A stretch of 53,759 nucleotides of DNA from a cf. Phormidesmis sp. LEGE 11477 (GTDB lineage Bacteria > Cyanobacteriota > Cyanobacteriia > Phormidesmidales > Phormidesmidaceae). Of this stretch, positions 17,327 to 27,778 are shown piece after piece. The stretch lies in NCBI RefSeq assembly GCF_015207105.1, contig NZ_JADEXO010000030.1, positions 1 through 53,759 on the forward strand. Reading direction: 5' to 3'. Position numbers and translations under genes: made by a program. Every line of letters starts with the position of its first letter. Within the stretch, counting starts at the first letter, position 1. The notes beneath the pieces were generated by a model. It saw nothing but the letters and a program-made list of their open reading frames with translations, made no database searches and was not told the origin of the DNA.

Positions 17327-18274
17327 CTATACAGCCTTGGCTGGCTTTTCGAGAGGCAACATGATGCCTAAATGAATTTGAAGCGCCTCGACGACTTCTT
17401 CGGCTGACTTCTGACCAAAATTCTTGATCTCTAAAAGATCTTCTTGGCTGTAGTCCAGCAGATCGGAAACAGCGTTGATCTGTGCCCGCTTCAGGCAGTT
17501 GTAGGCACGGACTGAAAGCTGCAGCTCCTCAATGGGAATTTGATACGTCGGGTCTTCTTCCTTAGTATCTTCGTCTCGCTTGGGCTCAAGAGTAACATCC
17601 TTGAGCGGGTTGAACATATCAACGAGCAGAGCAGCCGCTTCGCTCATCGCCTGCTGCGCGGTCAAACTACCATTCGTCCAGATTTCCATCACTAAACGAT
17701 CTTTGGGCAGACCTTCAGGATCGATGAAGTTTTCGACACTGTAGTTCACCTTACGTACGGGCATGAAGACCGCATCAATCTGCATGAATTCTACGCCGCC
17801 AGTTTCTTCACGGCTGCGATCAATTGCCTTATAGCCTTTGCCTCGCTCGATCCGAAATTCCATCTCTAGCTTGTAACCAGCAGAAACAGAAGCAATGTAG
17901 CGATCCGTGCTGATCAGCTCAACTTCAGATGGCAGATCGAAGTTTGCTGCCGTTACCTTGGCAGGGCCCTGTACTACCAGACGACCAATTTGAGGCTGCG
18001 CTGAATAGCTCTTCAGCACAGTCTCTTTCATATTCAGCAAAATATCCAAGACATCCTCTCGGACACCTGGAATCGTTGAGAATTCATGGCTAGCACCCGC
18101 AATCCTTACAGAAGTAACCGCTGTTCCTTCTAGATTGGATAGCAATACGCGCCGAAGAGCGTTACCGACAGTCGTGCCTTGGCTACGGCCCAAGGGTTCA
18201 ATCACGAATCGGCTAAATTGACTCTGATCGTCTTCAACAATAGACTCTACACAATTGACCTGAAACTGTGCCAT
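17327..18274 (-). CDS. rpoA: DNA-directed RNA polymerase alpha subunit
   Basis: 315 residues. The N-terminal assembly domain (about 1-230) has the conserved LGRSQGTTVGNALRRVLLSNLEG stretch; the C-terminal domain (about 245-310) has LQLSVRAYNCLKRAQINAVSDLL and the helix-hairpin-helix that contacts UP elements and activators. Scaffold for polymerase assembly. Lies between rpsK and rplQ as in other bacteria. Confidence 0.97.
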   Translation of the reverse strand: MAQFQVNCVESIVEDDQSQFSRFVIEPLGRSQGTTVGNALRRVLLSNLEGTAVTSVRIAGASHEFSTIPGVREDVLDILLNMKETVLKSYSAQPQIGRLVVQGPAKVTAANFDLPSEVELISTDRYIASVSAGYKLEMEFRIERGKGYKAIDRSREETGGVEFMQIDAVFMPVRKVNYSVENFIDPEGLPKDRLVMEIWTNGSLTAQQAMSEAAALLVDMFNPLKDVTLEPKRDEDTKEEDPTYQIPIEELQLSVRAYNCLKRAQINAVSDLLDYSQEDLLEIKNFGQKSAEEVVEALQIHLGIMLPLEKPAKAV

Positions 18275-18409
18275 TCATAACCTCTGGTGAATTCCAATAG
18301 CCGCGCGTTGACCTACAAGACGGCCTTCGGGGCTATACATAGTAATCTCTATGGTTTTTAAATCCGCTGAACTTAACGCCAAGTTTAAATAGCTAAATAA
18401 CTTGCTGCT

Positions 18410-18802
18410 CTAAACGCGACGACGCTTGGGTGGACGGCAGCCATTGTGAGGGATGGGCGTAACATCGCGGATCAGCGTGATCTCTAGGCCAGCTCCTTGC
18501 AGGGCTCGAATCGCTGTTTCACGACCGGATCCAGGCCCGCTGACTTGCACTTCGCACTGACGCATGCCCTGGTCGATTGCTCGCCTTGCAGCGCCATCCG
18601 CAGCAGTTTGCGCCGCAAAGGGAGTTCCTTTCTTAGCGCCTTTAAAGCCGCTAGAGCCTGCCGACGCCCAGGAAACTGCGTTCCCGCTCGCATCGGTGAT
18701 AGTTACGATGGTGTTGTTAAAAGTTGACTGAATATGAGCGACCCCGTTGGGAATGTTCTTTTTCTGTTTACGGGGGCCTGTCTTACGAATAGGTTTTGCC
18801 AT
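18410..18802 (-). CDS. rpsK: 30S ribosomal protein S11
   Basis: 130 residues. Begins [23 protein letters not shown] and ends [15 protein letters not shown], both conserved; [23 protein letters not shown] is the core. S11 lies on the platform of the small subunit near the mRNA exit. The 268-base spacer before it (after rpsM) is unusually long for this operon and holds no gene that I can see. Confidence 0.97.
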   Translation of the reverse strand: MAKPIRKTGPRKQKKNIPNGVAHIQSTFNNTIVTITDASGNAVSWASAGSSGFKGAKKGTPFAAQTAADGAARRAIDQGMRQCEVQVSGPGSGRETAIRALQGAGLEITLIRDVTPIPHNGCRPPKRRRV

Positions 18803-19070
18803 ATCTAAACTGATGTGAGGTGTTCTTAGGAATGGATGGTTTGAATTTAGGAGGTTTGCTAGTAAGGCTGTAGACGGAAACTTTGAATGCTTGCTTTTCC
18901 AAACTGGCAGAGCATTCCTCTACAGCGACACTCGAAAACGCGAACTGAGTGTTCTGTCTGACCAGATTCCTAGCTAGTAGTCCAGCCTAGTTTTCTGGAG
19001 TGGAATCTCAGGTTTGCGCGATCGCAGCAGCTATGTCCTAACTTAATCGAAACTTACTTGGGCGCTAATT

Positions 19071-19451
19071 TTACTTACGCGGCGGCTTCTTCTTGCCAGC
19101 GATTGTGCGCTTACCGGAGCGGCGAGTGCGGCTGTTAGTGCGCGTCCGCTGACCTCGCACGGGCAAGCCTACGCGGTGCCGACGACCACGATAGCAACCA
19201 ATGTCCATCAGTCGCTTGATGTTCATATTTACCTGACGACGGAGATCTCCCTCAATCAGATAGTCGCCTTCAACGGTCTCTCTCAGCTTAATAACGTCTG
19301 CATCAGCTAAGTCTTTGACTCGAATATTGGGGTCTACGCCCGTTTTTTCGAGAATCTCTTGAGAGCGACTAAAACCCACACCATAGATGTAGGTCAGGCC
19401 GATTTCAATTCGTTTGTCTCTTGGCAGGTCAACGCCTGCAATTCGTGCCAC
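19071..19451 (-). CDS. rpsM: 30S ribosomal protein S13
   Basis: 126 residues. [26 protein letters not shown] and the basic tail [22 protein letters not shown] are conserved. S13 contacts the P-site tRNA and bridges to the large subunit at the head. Second gene after rpmJ; the rpmJ-rpsM gap of 243 bases is long. Confidence 0.97.
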   Translation of the reverse strand: MARIAGVDLPRDKRIEIGLTYIYGVGFSRSQEILEKTGVDPNIRVKDLADADVIKLRETVEGDYLIEGDLRRQVNMNIKRLMDIGCYRGRRHRVGLPVRGQRTRTNSRTRRSGKRTIAGKKKPPRK

Positions 19452-19694
19452 CGATTATTTCTCCCTCTATTTACACATCGGCAAATCCTATAAGGAAGAT
19501 GCCAACAGATTCTCGTATCCCAGCGAAGCAAACTTTAACAATCGCTCGAAAATCTATTGGCTGCGCTAGTAATTACACCAGTAGCCAATAGATTCTATCC
19601 AACTAAATTTTGTTAAACCGCTGAGCTAATCAAATTGCCGAGCCACCTTATAAGCATAGCTATAGCGGTGATCGGCTGTGCCTGAACTCCAGTC

Positions 19695-19808
19695 TCAACC
19701 TTGACGCTGCTTGTGCTTGGGGTTGGGACAGATCACCATCACCCGACCTCGACGGCGGATAACCCGGCACTTTTCACACATTCTTCGAACAGACGCACGG
19801 ACTTTCAT
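19695..19808 (-). CDS. rpmJ: 50S ribosomal protein L36
   Basis: 37 residues. It reads [14 protein letters not shown] at the start and [13 protein letters not shown] at the end. The zinc ribbon is complete: C11, C14, C27 and H32. This is the zinc-containing form, in contrast to the zinc-free L31 of the same operon. In typical cyanobacteria rpmJ directly follows infA; here it leads the detached alpha-operon half, 212 bases downstream of psb27 and separated from it by a terminator. Confidence 0.95.
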   Translation of the reverse strand: MKVRASVRRMCEKCRVIRRRGRVMVICPNPKHKQRQG

Positions 19809-19840
19809 GTCCTAAATTTCTTATTTACTACAGATTTGCA

Positions 19841-19869
19841 ATCCTACCAGAGAAAACCGCATCCGACAA
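19841..19869 (-). promoter_or_regulatory. Candidate promoter of the rpmJ-prfA operon
   Basis: On the minus strand a -35-like TTGTCG (19869-19864) and a -10-like TAGGAT (19846-19841) stand exactly 17 bp apart, about 33 bases before the rpmJ ATG. Each hexamer matches consensus in four of six positions. It lies after the psb27 terminator, where a promoter is needed. Confidence 0.45.
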
Positions 19870-19933
19870 CATGGCTTAAAAGACACTACTGATTAACTGA
19901 GCTTGCAGACCTAAGGAAATCGAGCCACGACCG

Positions 19934-19972
19934 AAAAAGCACCCTAGCTGTAAAGTAGTTGGCTAAGGTGCT
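19934..19972 (-). terminator. psb27 intrinsic terminator
   Basis: Minus-strand stem AGCACCTTAGC against GCTAGGGTGCT (positions 19972-19962 and 19948-19938), 11 bp with one G-U wobble and a 13-base loop, followed by TTTTT. It lies 50-90 bases after the psb27 stop and separates psb27 from rpmJ. Confidence 0.8.
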
Positions 19973-20020
19973 CTTGGCGGCGATATTTTGGCTAGGCAAG
20001 GCTATAAGCAATTGAGCGTT

Positions 20021-20425
20021 TTAAGCGCCTCTACGCAGTGCCGCCTCTACCTGGCGAAATTCCTGCTCTAGCCTGTCCTGCAGCTTCTGCGGAACGGGAC
20101 GGTTTGGATAAGAGCTGTAGTGTCCTGCCAGCGCGTTCAGGGCGGTACGCATGGTGGCGAATGAGCTGAGGTTAGAGACAGAGCCATTGCGACGATAGCG
20201 AGAAGCAAAGCCGTTGATCTTAGCTTTCGCTTCGTCTTGAAGCTGCACCTGATCAGGCGCATCCTTGGGCAAAGCAATAGATTCTCTGAGCGTTTCGATC
20301 AGTGCGGTGGTATCTTCGGTGTAGTTGCCAGTTAGGCCGTCGCTCGATCCGACTGCGCTACAGCCAGTGAGGCCGATAACTACAACTAGCATTAAGGCGA
20401 ATATTCGGGAAAGTAGGTTTCTCAT
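20021..20425 (-). CDS. psb27: Photosystem II assembly lipoprotein Psb27
   Basis: 134 residues. An N-terminal signal ends in the lipobox LTGC (lipidated Cys about 22), placing it on the lumenal side of the thylakoid. The mature part is a four-helix bundle with the conserved SRYRRNGSVSNLSSFATMRTALNALAGHYSSYPNRP. Psb27 binds CP43 in immature PSII and helps manganese-cluster assembly and repair. It follows the R3H ATPase gene by 156 bases and ends at its own terminator. Confidence 0.95.
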   Translation of the reverse strand: MRNLLSRIFALMLVVVIGLTGCSAVGSSDGLTGNYTEDTTALIETLRESIALPKDAPDQVQLQDEAKAKINGFASRYRRNGSVSNLSSFATMRTALNALAGHYSSYPNRPVPQKLQDRLEQEFRQVEAALRRGA

Positions 20426-20581
20426 AAGGTTATTCGTGGGAATGAGCAGTTACAGCGAGATAACGCGATCGCTCGACCACGCCCGCTGAAAGAGTGAACA
20501 TATGTAACATCCTACTCTGACGGGGGCGGTGAAGATAGTCCTCAGGGCAGAGCTTGGGAAGCACTAGGCCAGCGGCGGGGA

Positions 20582-22543
20582 TCACGCTGGGTAGATTCTC
20601 AAGCGACGGTTAGGCTCATCGCCAAAGCTCAGCGATTTCAGACGATAGTGTTCGGCTAGCTCGTGCTGCATTTTGCGAATTTTGGGCGATCGTGGCAGTA
20701 GCTCAACCGGCTGATTTTTGGGGATCACAATCTGCTCTACTGCTAGTCTGGCCTCTTCTAGCGCCTCTAGCTCGTCGTCTGCGCCGTTTTGAGCAAACAG
20801 ATCGAGATTAATGCCTTCGGCCATTTCACCAGCGTCGTCTAGATCGAGCAAGCGACGGAGCGATCGCGTAATCTGCGGAATGCTATTTGACTTCACCGTA
20901 TACACAGGTAGCTGACGCGCTTTGGCCACCTGTTTGAGTTTGGAATGATTGCGAATGTGCGATCGCAGAGCTAACACCGCATCAGCCGACGCCAGCTCTT
21001 TAGTGAACCTGACTGGCAAGTCTAAAGTTCGCACCACATGATCTAACTGCTGACGACTGATCCCATAGGCATAGATGCGAGTAATATCATCTTCGCCGAC
21101 CTCGTAGAAATCATCGCCAGCTACCTGGGCCATTCGATCGGAAGGAATCGGCAGCTGATGCAAAGAATCATCCAATAGAGCCTGAAATCGACGCTGCTCG
21201 GTTATCGGGTCATTTATTTGATCACCAACCGCTGGCTTTGCGACCGGTGGCTGATAGCTCGCCCGCTTACCAAACACGTCAGATCCTAGCGGTTCAATTT
21301 GTGATCCTACTGGCGGCATCTTGCCAGTGGTTCGCCAGCCGCCAGGACTAGGCTGCGCCCGCAGACTGCCAGATTTTAGTCTGCCGCGCCGATCGGACTT
21401 CAACGCTGCTGTGGCCAAAGACGAGTCACTGGGCATCTCGTCAGTGATGACCACTTGATTATCGGCGTTGACCGATCTGACCTGCTGTCCGGGCACTCGC
21501 CCTCGCAAGATAAAGTCCACAGTGTTCGAGACCTCTTCATGCACCACCCAACGCTGTCGCTCTAGCATTTCTACTGCGATATCAAAGGTGGGCGGCGCTT
21601 TGCGCTCTAGTACGCTTTTTTGACTGCCTCGACGACGGGCTTCATCGTCTCCTAACGTGACTGACTGGATACCTCCTACCAGATCAGAAAGCGTTGGATT
21701 TTTAATTAGATTCTCTAGACGGTTGCCGTGCGCGGTGCCGACTAGCTGCACTCCGCGTTCTGCGATTGTCCTAGCCGCTAGCGCTTCTAGCTCGGTGCCA
21801 ATTTCATCGATGACGATCACTTCTGGCATATGGTTTTCTACTGCCTCAATCATCACCTGGTGTTGTTTTTCAGGATGGGATACCTGCATCCGCCGAGCCC
21901 GGCCAATGGCGGGATGAGGAATATCGCCATCCCCGGCAATCTCGTTAGACGTATCGATGATCACCACGCGCTTCATCAGATCGTCTGCTAACACCCGCGC
22001 AATCTCTCGAAGGGCAGTCGTTTTTCCCACACCCGGACGACCCAACATCAGAATTGAATTGCCAGTCTCAACCAAATCGCGGATCATCGCAATCGTGCCA
22101 AACACAGCTCTGCCTACCCGACAAGTTAGCCCAATGACATCGCCCTTACGGTTACGCATAGCGCTAATGCGATGAAGCGTTTTCTCTAGGCCAGCTCGAT
22201 TATCGCCGCCGAAATGACCTACCCGGTCGACACAGTGCTGCAAGTCAGCTTTAGAAACGGGGGCATCCGAGAGATATTGCACCGCGTCCGAGAACCGAGC
22301 TTCAGGCTGTCGACCCAAATCGAGAACGACTTCAATGAGCTGGTCACGCCGAGGATGATTTTCTAGCTGGTCGCGGATGTATGCTGGCAGAATTGCTAAT
22401 AGCTGCGGCAAATCGTCTGTTACAGACTGCGGCTTTATCTGTGCCGATTTTGAGCGCTTGCTGATAGTGGAATCGCGAGAGGATGATTCAGTAGGCTCTA
22501 CTGAAGCGTTACCTTCAAACAAATTTTCGTTAAGACTCGTCAT
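20582..22543 (-). CDS. Ycf45-like AAA ATPase with C-terminal R3H domain
   Basis: 653 residues. The central P-loop GRPGVGKTT lies at 168-176, with a Walker B-like [13 protein letters not shown] about 70 residues later, resembling SpoIIIAA/Ycf45 single-ring ATPases. The last 60 residues form an R3H domain ([17 protein letters not shown] then RRLRIYPA), expected to bind single-stranded nucleic acid. Widespread in cyanobacteria and some red-algal plastids; role not established. It lies between ldpA (123-base gap) and psb27 on the same strand. Confidence 0.85.
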   Translation of the reverse strand: MTSLNENLFEGNASVEPTESSSRDSTISKRSKSAQIKPQSVTDDLPQLLAILPAYIRDQLENHPRRDQLIEVVLDLGRQPEARFSDAVQYLSDAPVSKADLQHCVDRVGHFGGDNRAGLEKTLHRISAMRNRKGDVIGLTCRVGRAVFGTIAMIRDLVETGNSILMLGRPGVGKTTALREIARVLADDLMKRVVIIDTSNEIAGDGDIPHPAIGRARRMQVSHPEKQHQVMIEAVENHMPEVIVIDEIGTELEALAARTIAERGVQLVGTAHGNRLENLIKNPTLSDLVGGIQSVTLGDDEARRRGSQKSVLERKAPPTFDIAVEMLERQRWVVHEEVSNTVDFILRGRVPGQQVRSVNADNQVVITDEMPSDSSLATAALKSDRRGRLKSGSLRAQPSPGGWRTTGKMPPVGSQIEPLGSDVFGKRASYQPPVAKPAVGDQINDPITEQRRFQALLDDSLHQLPIPSDRMAQVAGDDFYEVGEDDITRIYAYGISRQQLDHVVRTLDLPVRFTKELASADAVLALRSHIRNHSKLKQVAKARQLPVYTVKSNSIPQITRSLRRLLDLDDAGEMAEGINLDLFAQNGADDELEALEEARLAVEQIVIPKNQPVELLPRSPKIRKMQHELAEHYRLKSLSFGDEPNRRLRIYPA

Positions 22544-22666
22544 ATAGAACTGTTTTCAAACGAGAGACAAACGCAGCAGCTGACGGAGCATTACAAATGC
22601 ATTTCATCAGCTAAGTCCATTTCATCAGCCAATAACCTGACAAGATGTATTCGTAAAAACGTCGAA

Positions 22667-23698
22667 CTATTGAGCCAAGGGTGGGCCAATAGCCGCTTGC
22701 TTTAGAGGCATTACCAAAGATTCAGCAAGCGTTACAGCTGTCTGCAGTGCATGGGGCACTTCTTCAAGATAATGGTTTTGCTCTAAAACTGACATCAATA
22801 GGCTTCTAGCAAAGCTGCCATATGCGATTCCAGAGACAGTAGGTCGCCTCGTCTCTAAAGTCGGGTCCGGCGATGACAGCAGCCCTAATTCGCGTAGTTT
22901 GTCAACGGTATGCTGGTTGGTGCCGCCGGCTAGTTGTACATAGCCGGGTAACTCTGCTGCCAACACCTTCTGTGCTAGTCGAATGGCAGCGTGGGTTGTC
23001 CCTCGGCCAATATCTCCGCTCATCGGTCGTCCGTCCGTTTGCCAGATCAAGATGGGCTTAGAAACACTTTGGTCATCAGCACCTTGAAAGGGGGCACCCA
23101 TGATTTGCTGTAGCGTCTTTAGGTAAGCAATCAGATGCTCTCCGTCAGGGCAGCTAATCGAAATTAGCTGAAGATGTCCAATCCAGGGCTGGATTGTTTG
23201 CCAAAGCTCGAAGAAAGCTTGCTGCTGCCCAACGTGAGTATGAATTTCTAGTGCGTTTGCTTGGGTGAGGACTTTTGGCGCGATCGCATCTAAAGAAGTC
23301 GGCTGTGATCGCGCCTCAATCAATCCATACGGGCAGATCGGCAGACATCGTCCGCAGCCATAGCAGCGATCATGAATGACACCGGATTTTTCGGGTTTGA
23401 ACGCGATCGCAGCCGCCGGACAAATTTTTTCACAAGGTCGTTTGCAATCGGTCGGGCAAATACTCGCATCAAACCAAGCCTTCCGAAAGTGAGGGTCTTC
23501 TCCTGCACTCACGCTTACCATCACCAGAGGGCGCTCGTAGCTAGACCTTTGCCACTGTCCCCCGGCACTTTTAGCCAGCCCCTCGGCAGTGTCCAGCCCT
23601 TCTTTGACGGCTGCAACAACAGCTGTATCAGCAGCCATATCAATACAGTCAGCACCAGCCAAGGCATAGGCTAGCGCCAAGTTTCTGATAGAAGGCAA
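22667..23698 (-). CDS. ldpA: LdpA, iron-sulfur protein of circadian light input (start uncertain)
   Basis: Two ferredoxin-type [4Fe-4S] motifs are visible: CPTDCKRPCEKICP and CYGCGRCLPICP. LdpA senses cellular redox state and tunes the period of the Kai clock in Synechococcus. The coordinates use the only standard start, TTG at 23698. However, the frame stays open upstream to 23776 and encodes HWFKLICGASYQDLPSIRNLALAY across that TTG, which looks like the conserved LdpA N-terminus. The real start may be the ATT at 23770 (giving 367 residues) or a CTG. Next to ndhN, as in other cyanobacteria. Confidence 0.9.
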   Translation of the reverse strand: MPSIRNLALAYALAGADCIDMAADTAVVAAVKEGLDTAEGLAKSAGGQWQRSSYERPLVMVSVSAGEDPHFRKAWFDASICPTDCKRPCEKICPAAAIAFKPEKSGVIHDRCYGCGRCLPICPYGLIEARSQPTSLDAIAPKVLTQANALEIHTHVGQQQAFFELWQTIQPWIGHLQLISISCPDGEHLIAYLKTLQQIMGAPFQGADDQSVSKPILIWQTDGRPMSGDIGRGTTHAAIRLAQKVLAAELPGYVQLAGGTNQHTVDKLRELGLLSSPDPTLETRRPTVSGIAYGSFARSLLMSVLEQNHYLEEVPHALQTAVTLAESLVMPLKQAAIGPPLAQ

Positions 23699-23819
23699 GT
23701 CTTGATAGCTAGCACCGCAGATTAGCTTGAACCAGTGACTATCAAGCAGTGACTGAGTAGGTGAAGAAATAGTCAGAAATTAAGCGCCGAGAACGTTACT
23801 CGAATATGTTAATGAATGC

Positions 23820-24287
23820 TCAGGCCGCGACCGCTTCTTTTAGAGGGAACCAAGTCATCTGACGCTCGCCACCTACCTCTAGCACCACTTTCACACGGGG
23901 TTCTATAGACGGCAGCGCCACCAGAAACTCAATTTCTCGATTGGAAAGGATGTGCCCTTCAATCAGCCAAAGCAATAGTCCTTTTGATTTGGGAGACAGT
24001 GCCTGCAAGCGATAGCGCACAATCGGGGGGATGTAATAGCGATCGCCCGTCGCCGAATCATCCAGGTTCTTTTTACCTAAATGCGGTGGTCGCACGCCGT
24101 GAAAGTCGAGCAAATAGGCTGATACATCTCCCAATCCCCTCGTCGACATGCAAACACATTCGTAGCCAGCCGATCGAACCCGCCGCCGATAGCGGCCTTC
24201 ATGCCCACCCTCTAATGGCATCCGCACACCCAACGCGCCAGCCTTTTCGAGGTCGCTTGTAAATTTGTTAAATGCGATTAGTGCCAT
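23820..24287 (-). CDS. ndhN: NAD(P)H-quinone oxidoreductase subunit N (NDH-1)
   Basis: 155 residues. LEKAGALGVRMPLEGGHEGRYRRRVRSAGY, RPPHLGKK, YYIPPIVRYRL and LLLWLIEGHILSNREIEFL follow NdhN closely. It is one of the oxygenic-photosynthesis-specific subunits on the hydrophilic arm of thylakoid NDH-1, used in cyclic electron flow and respiration. It starts with ATG at 24287, divergent from rplC, and is followed by ldpA. Confidence 0.95.
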   Translation of the reverse strand: MALIAFNKFTSDLEKAGALGVRMPLEGGHEGRYRRRVRSAGYECVCMSTRGLGDVSAYLLDFHGVRPPHLGKKNLDDSATGDRYYIPPIVRYRLQALSPKSKGLLLWLIEGHILSNREIEFLVALPSIEPRVKVVLEVGGERQMTWFPLKEAVAA

Positions 24288-24994
24288 AGATTCAGCGCCA
24301 CAAAAGAAAATACAGAAGTTCGATTAAAGAACATATTACGTCATAACCAGATCTCTAGAGAATGCACCCAAAGACCGAGCCAGCAGCACTACCGGCAGCT
24401 GATACCCAGTCTTAGCAGTAGTGCTGATACCCAGTCTTAGCAGTAGTTCTGGTACCAGCTACCGTAACCGGTGTAAGGCTAGTCAACAGAATGGCAAAAA
24501 ATATACAGCCGCAGACAGTATGTTGCGGTATGATACGGATCGCTTAGCTGACAGATAGATTAGGTATCGAGGCTATTTTTGCAGCCTTGAAAGTTATTTT
24601 CTCAAGAAGCGCTAAACATTGCCCCAAAAGCGTGTATAGTTAAAAGCTGTCGCCAAAAAACGGATACTAGAGGAAAGCTACTACTTACGAAGTAACTCGT
24701 ACTGAGCGAAGTGATTTGTACTGATAGCACCTTCAAGAAATAAGGGCTTTGTACATTGCTTAGTTGCTGTACTAAATTCTCCCAGTCCAAGGCGAAAAGA
24801 TAAGGCCAGTTAAAGACTCTTGGGTTTCGAGTAGAGCCTTTAGCAAGAAAAAGCCCTATCGACTGTTTTCCAGTGTGGTTGAGCAGAGCATAAAGAGCGC
24901 AGCGTTTGGTTTCTGTGATTTCAGAAGTCTGCGTTCGGCTGTGTGCTGCTAAAGCCTGGTTGTGTTGTGTCAACGTGAAGCGGAGACGGGATTA
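24288..24994. other. Divergent ndhN/rplC intergenic region
   Basis: About 700 bases, with no gene that I support; a 123-codon minus-strand frame at 24602-24973 has no family features. It must contain the ndhN promoter and the promoter and leader of the S10-spc half. It holds a perfect 25-bp tandem repeat at 24398-24447 and a TATGAT at 24529-24534 without a good -35. No L4-type attenuator could be identified by eye. Confidence 0.55.
24398..24447. repeat. Perfect 25-bp tandem repeat, two copies
   Basis: Copies at 24398-24422 and 24423-24447 are identical and begin GCTGATACCCAGTC. The repeat lies in the rplC leader region, about 550 bases before the start codon. Confidence 0.95.
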
Positions 24995-25645
24995 GTGTCT
25001 GTCGGTATTCTTGGTACCAAACTTGGTATGACCCAGGTGTTTGATGAAACTGGAAACGCAATTCCAGTCACCGTCATTCAGGCTGGCCCCTGCGTAGTAA
25101 CGCAGATAAAAACAGAGCAGACAGACGGCTATGCGTCTGTGCAGATTGGCTATGGAGAAGTCAAAGAAAAAGCGTTGAATCGGCCAAAGCTCGGCCACTT
25201 GAAAAAGTCAGGTGCTTCGCCTGTTCGTCATCTGCGCGAGTACCGTGTTAGCGATACGGGTGAATTCGAATTGGGCCAAACCCTAGCGGCGGATCGATTT
25301 GAAGCAGGCCAGGCAATTGATGTCAGTGGCATCAGCATCGGTAAAGGCTTTGCTGGCAACCAGAAACGCAATAACTTTCGCCGAGGACCAATGTCTCACG
25401 GTTCTAAGAACCACCGAGCGCCTGGTTCGACGGGTGCAGGTACTACGCCTGGTCGGGTCTATCCTGGCAAGAAAATGGCGGGTCGGATGGGAAATGAGAA
25501 AGTTACTGTTCGTAAGCTCAGCGTTGTGAGAGTAGATAGCGATCACAATCTGCTACTGGTAAAGGGAGGCGTGCCTGGTAAGGCTGGTTCATTGCTTAGC
25601 ATCGCGCCTGCGAACATTGTTGGTCAAACGTCAGTAGGCCAGTAG
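24995..25645 (+). CDS. rplC: 50S ribosomal protein L3
   Basis: 216 residues from the GTG at 24995, giving the conserved start (M)[17 protein letters not shown] with GGAGA nine bases upstream; the longer frame from 24962 adds a non-conserved leader. Contains the [15 protein letters not shown] loop that reaches the peptidyl-transferase centre. First gene of the cluster; rpsJ is absent, as is usual in cyanobacteria, where it lies elsewhere. Confidence 0.96.
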   Translation: MSVGILGTKLGMTQVFDETGNAIPVTVIQAGPCVVTQIKTEQTDGYASVQIGYGEVKEKALNRPKLGHLKKSGASPVRHLREYRVSDTGEFELGQTLAADRFEAGQAIDVSGISIGKGFAGNQKRNNFRRGPMSHGSKNHRAPGSTGAGTTPGRVYPGKKMAGRMGNEKVTVRKLSVVRVDSDHNLLLVKGGVPGKAGSLLSIAPANIVGQTSVGQ

Positions 25646-25785
25646 TCAGGATCAATAGCTAGAGCAACAGGCGTTGGAGCCAACATTTAGAACAGACAGC
25701 AGAGCAGCACACACGACTAAAGAATTACAGGTCGATAGACGCAAAAACTAAACGTCGCAGGACTCGAAAGGCTCAAAGGAACATC

Positions 25786-26418
25786 ATGGTTGATTGTGTA
25801 ATTAAAGATTGGCAAGGCGAAGAGGCAGGCTCAGCCACTCTCGATCTGAGGGTTGCCAGCGAAGAAAACGCCTCGCACATTGTCCATCGGGCGCTGGTTA
25901 GACAAATTAACAACGGTCGCCAGGGGACCGCTTCTAGTAAGACTCGCGCTGAAGTACGTGGGGGTGGCCGCAAGCCCTGGAGACAGAAGGGGACAGGCAG
26001 AGCTCGGGCGGGGTCTATCCGTTCGCCGCTCTGGAGAGGTGGCGGCGTTATATTTGGCCCCAAGCCACGCGATTACACAACGAAGATGAATCGCAAAGAG
26101 CGTCGGCTAGCACTTAGAACTGCGTTTCAAAGTCGTGCTAATGATATGACCGTCGTCCAAGATTTTGGCACAGAGCTCACTCAGCCCAAGACCAAAGAAG
26201 CGTTAGCTGCCTTAGATAGATGGGGAATTGATCCGACCGCTAAAGTTCTGATGATCCTGAGTGAGAGAAACGACAACGTCTATCTTTCGCTACGTAATGT
26301 GCCAAACGTTCGCATGATCGACGCGACCAACCTAAATGTGTACGACGTTTTACATACAGACAGTTTGGTTGTGACAGAATCTGCTCTCGAAAAGATTCAG
26401 GAGGTATATGGTGAGTAA
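25786..26418 (+). CDS. rplD: 50S ribosomal protein L4
   Basis: 210 residues. The long internal loop [23 protein letters not shown], which lines the exit tunnel, is conserved. L4 autoregulates the S10 operon in E. coli; this is not shown in cyanobacteria. Separated from rplC by 140 bases and overlaps rplW by 11. Confidence 0.96.
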   Translation: MVDCVIKDWQGEEAGSATLDLRVASEENASHIVHRALVRQINNGRQGTASSKTRAEVRGGGRKPWRQKGTGRARAGSIRSPLWRGGGVIFGPKPRDYTTKMNRKERRLALRTAFQSRANDMTVVQDFGTELTQPKTKEALAALDRWGIDPTAKVLMILSERNDNVYLSLRNVPNVRMIDATNLNVYDVLHTDSLVVTESALEKIQEVYGE

Positions 26419-26716
26419 ACGATATGACGAGCGCGAAGTTCCAGACATTATCCGCAAACCTCTGATTACAGAAAAAGCCACCATCGCGCTTGAGGACAAC
26501 CAGTACACCTTTGAGGTTGCACCCAAAGCGACAAAACCACAAATTAAGAATGCGATTGAGCAACTCTTCGATGTAACAGTGGTTGGAATTCGCACTCAAA
26601 ACCCCCCTCGCAAGAAGCGCCGTGTGGGTCAATTTATTGGACACCGGGCCGCTTACAAGCGGGCAGTAGTCACTCTCGCACCAGACGATACCATCACGCT
26701 ATTTCCAGATGTCTAG
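26408..26716 (+). CDS. rplW: 50S ribosomal protein L23
   Basis: 102 residues. [26 protein letters not shown] and [14 protein letters not shown] are typical. L23 lines the tunnel exit and docks trigger factor and SRP. ATG at 26408 lies inside rplD, preceded by a strong AGGAGGT, so translation is independent as well as coupled. Its stop codon lies in the first unit of a short tandem repeat. Confidence 0.96.
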   Translation: MVSKRYDEREVPDIIRKPLITEKATIALEDNQYTFEVAPKATKPQIKNAIEQLFDVTVVGIRTQNPPRKKRRVGQFIGHRAAYKRAVVTLAPDDTITLFPDV

Positions 26717-26749
26717 TCCTAGATGTCTGATGCTAGATGTCTGGCCGCT
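26707..26749. repeat. 14-bp tandem repeat covering the rplW stop, three copies
   Basis: Units at 26707-26720, 26721-26734 and 26735-26749 all begin AGATGTCT. The rplW TAG (26714-26716) lies in the first unit; the others are untranslated. Confidence 0.8.
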
Positions 26750-26860
26750 AGCTAGCCTAGCTGAAGACAATCAGCAGCTTAGCTAGATTATCCAAAGACG
26801 CACAAACAAAGACACGCAAACAACAGACAACGTAAACGCCAACCGCGACAAATTACAGCC

Positions 26861-27724
26861 ATGGGCATTCGCTCTTACCGACCATTAACCCCAGGAACGC
26901 GCGAGCGTACCGTTTCAGATTTTTCTACTGTCACTACTGACAAGCCTGAGAAATCTCTCACATACTCGGTTCACCGTCCGAAAGGGCGCAACAATCGTGG
27001 TGTAATCACCTGTCGTCACCGGGGTGGCGGGCACAAGCGTCTGTATCGAGAGGTCGACTTCAGACGGAACAAATTCAACGTTTCAGCTAAAGTAGCAACG
27101 ATTGAATATGACCCCAACCGTAACGCTCGAATCTCCTTGCTTCACTACGAAGATGGGGAAAAGCGCTACATTTTGCATCCGATTGGTTTAGAAGTCGGCG
27201 CAACTATCGTCTCTGGTGAAGATGCCCCTTTTGAAGTGGGTAATGCGCTACCGCTGCACCGTATTCCGCTAGGTACAACGGTTCATAACGTAGAACTAGT
27301 TCCCGGTCGAGGCGGGCAGATGGTTCGCGCAGCAGGTGCAGGGGCACAGCTAGTCGCCAAAGAGGGCGGTTATGTCACCCTTAAGCTGCCTTCTAGCGAG
27401 GTGCGAATGGTACGCCGTGAGTGCTATGCCACTATCGGCCAGGTAGGTAATGTCGAACACCGCAACCTGTCGTTGGGCAAGGCGGGGCGCAAGCGCTGGG
27501 CCGGTCGCAGGCCCGAAGTTCGCGGTAGTGTGATGAACCCGGTAGACCACCCTCATGGCGGTGGTGAAGGCCGAGCGCCAATTGGCCGTAGTGGTCCTGT
27601 GACGCCTTGGGGCAAACCGGCACTAGGCTACAAGACCCGGAAGAAGAAAAAGGGTAGCGATGCGTTGATTGTGCGTCGTCGCCGGCGTTCTTCCAAGCGT
27701 GGTCGCGGCGGTCGTAACGCTTAA
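26861..27724 (+). CDS. rplB: 50S ribosomal protein L2
   Basis: 287 residues. [21 protein letters not shown] opens it and the region [15 protein letters not shown] carries the conserved histidine near the peptidyl-transferase centre. C-terminal tail [21 protein letters not shown] is basic. It follows rplW after a 144-base spacer holding short repeats. Confidence 0.97.
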   Translation: MGIRSYRPLTPGTRERTVSDFSTVTTDKPEKSLTYSVHRPKGRNNRGVITCRHRGGGHKRLYREVDFRRNKFNVSAKVATIEYDPNRNARISLLHYEDGEKRYILHPIGLEVGATIVSGEDAPFEVGNALPLHRIPLGTTVHNVELVPGRGGQMVRAAGAGAQLVAKEGGYVTLKLPSSEVRMVRRECYATIGQVGNVEHRNLSLGKAGRKRWAGRRPEVRGSVMNPVDHPHGGGEGRAPIGRSGPVTPWGKPALGYKTRKKKKGSDALIVRRRRRSSKRGRGGRNA

Positions 27725-27778
27725 GCATTTGCATATCACTACTTGCATATCACTGATCGATTGTTCTAGGTAAATAGC

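Noticed and set aside
24602-24973. 123-codon minus-strand frame before rplC
   Set aside because: No family features, and it runs antisense through the S10 leader and into rplC.
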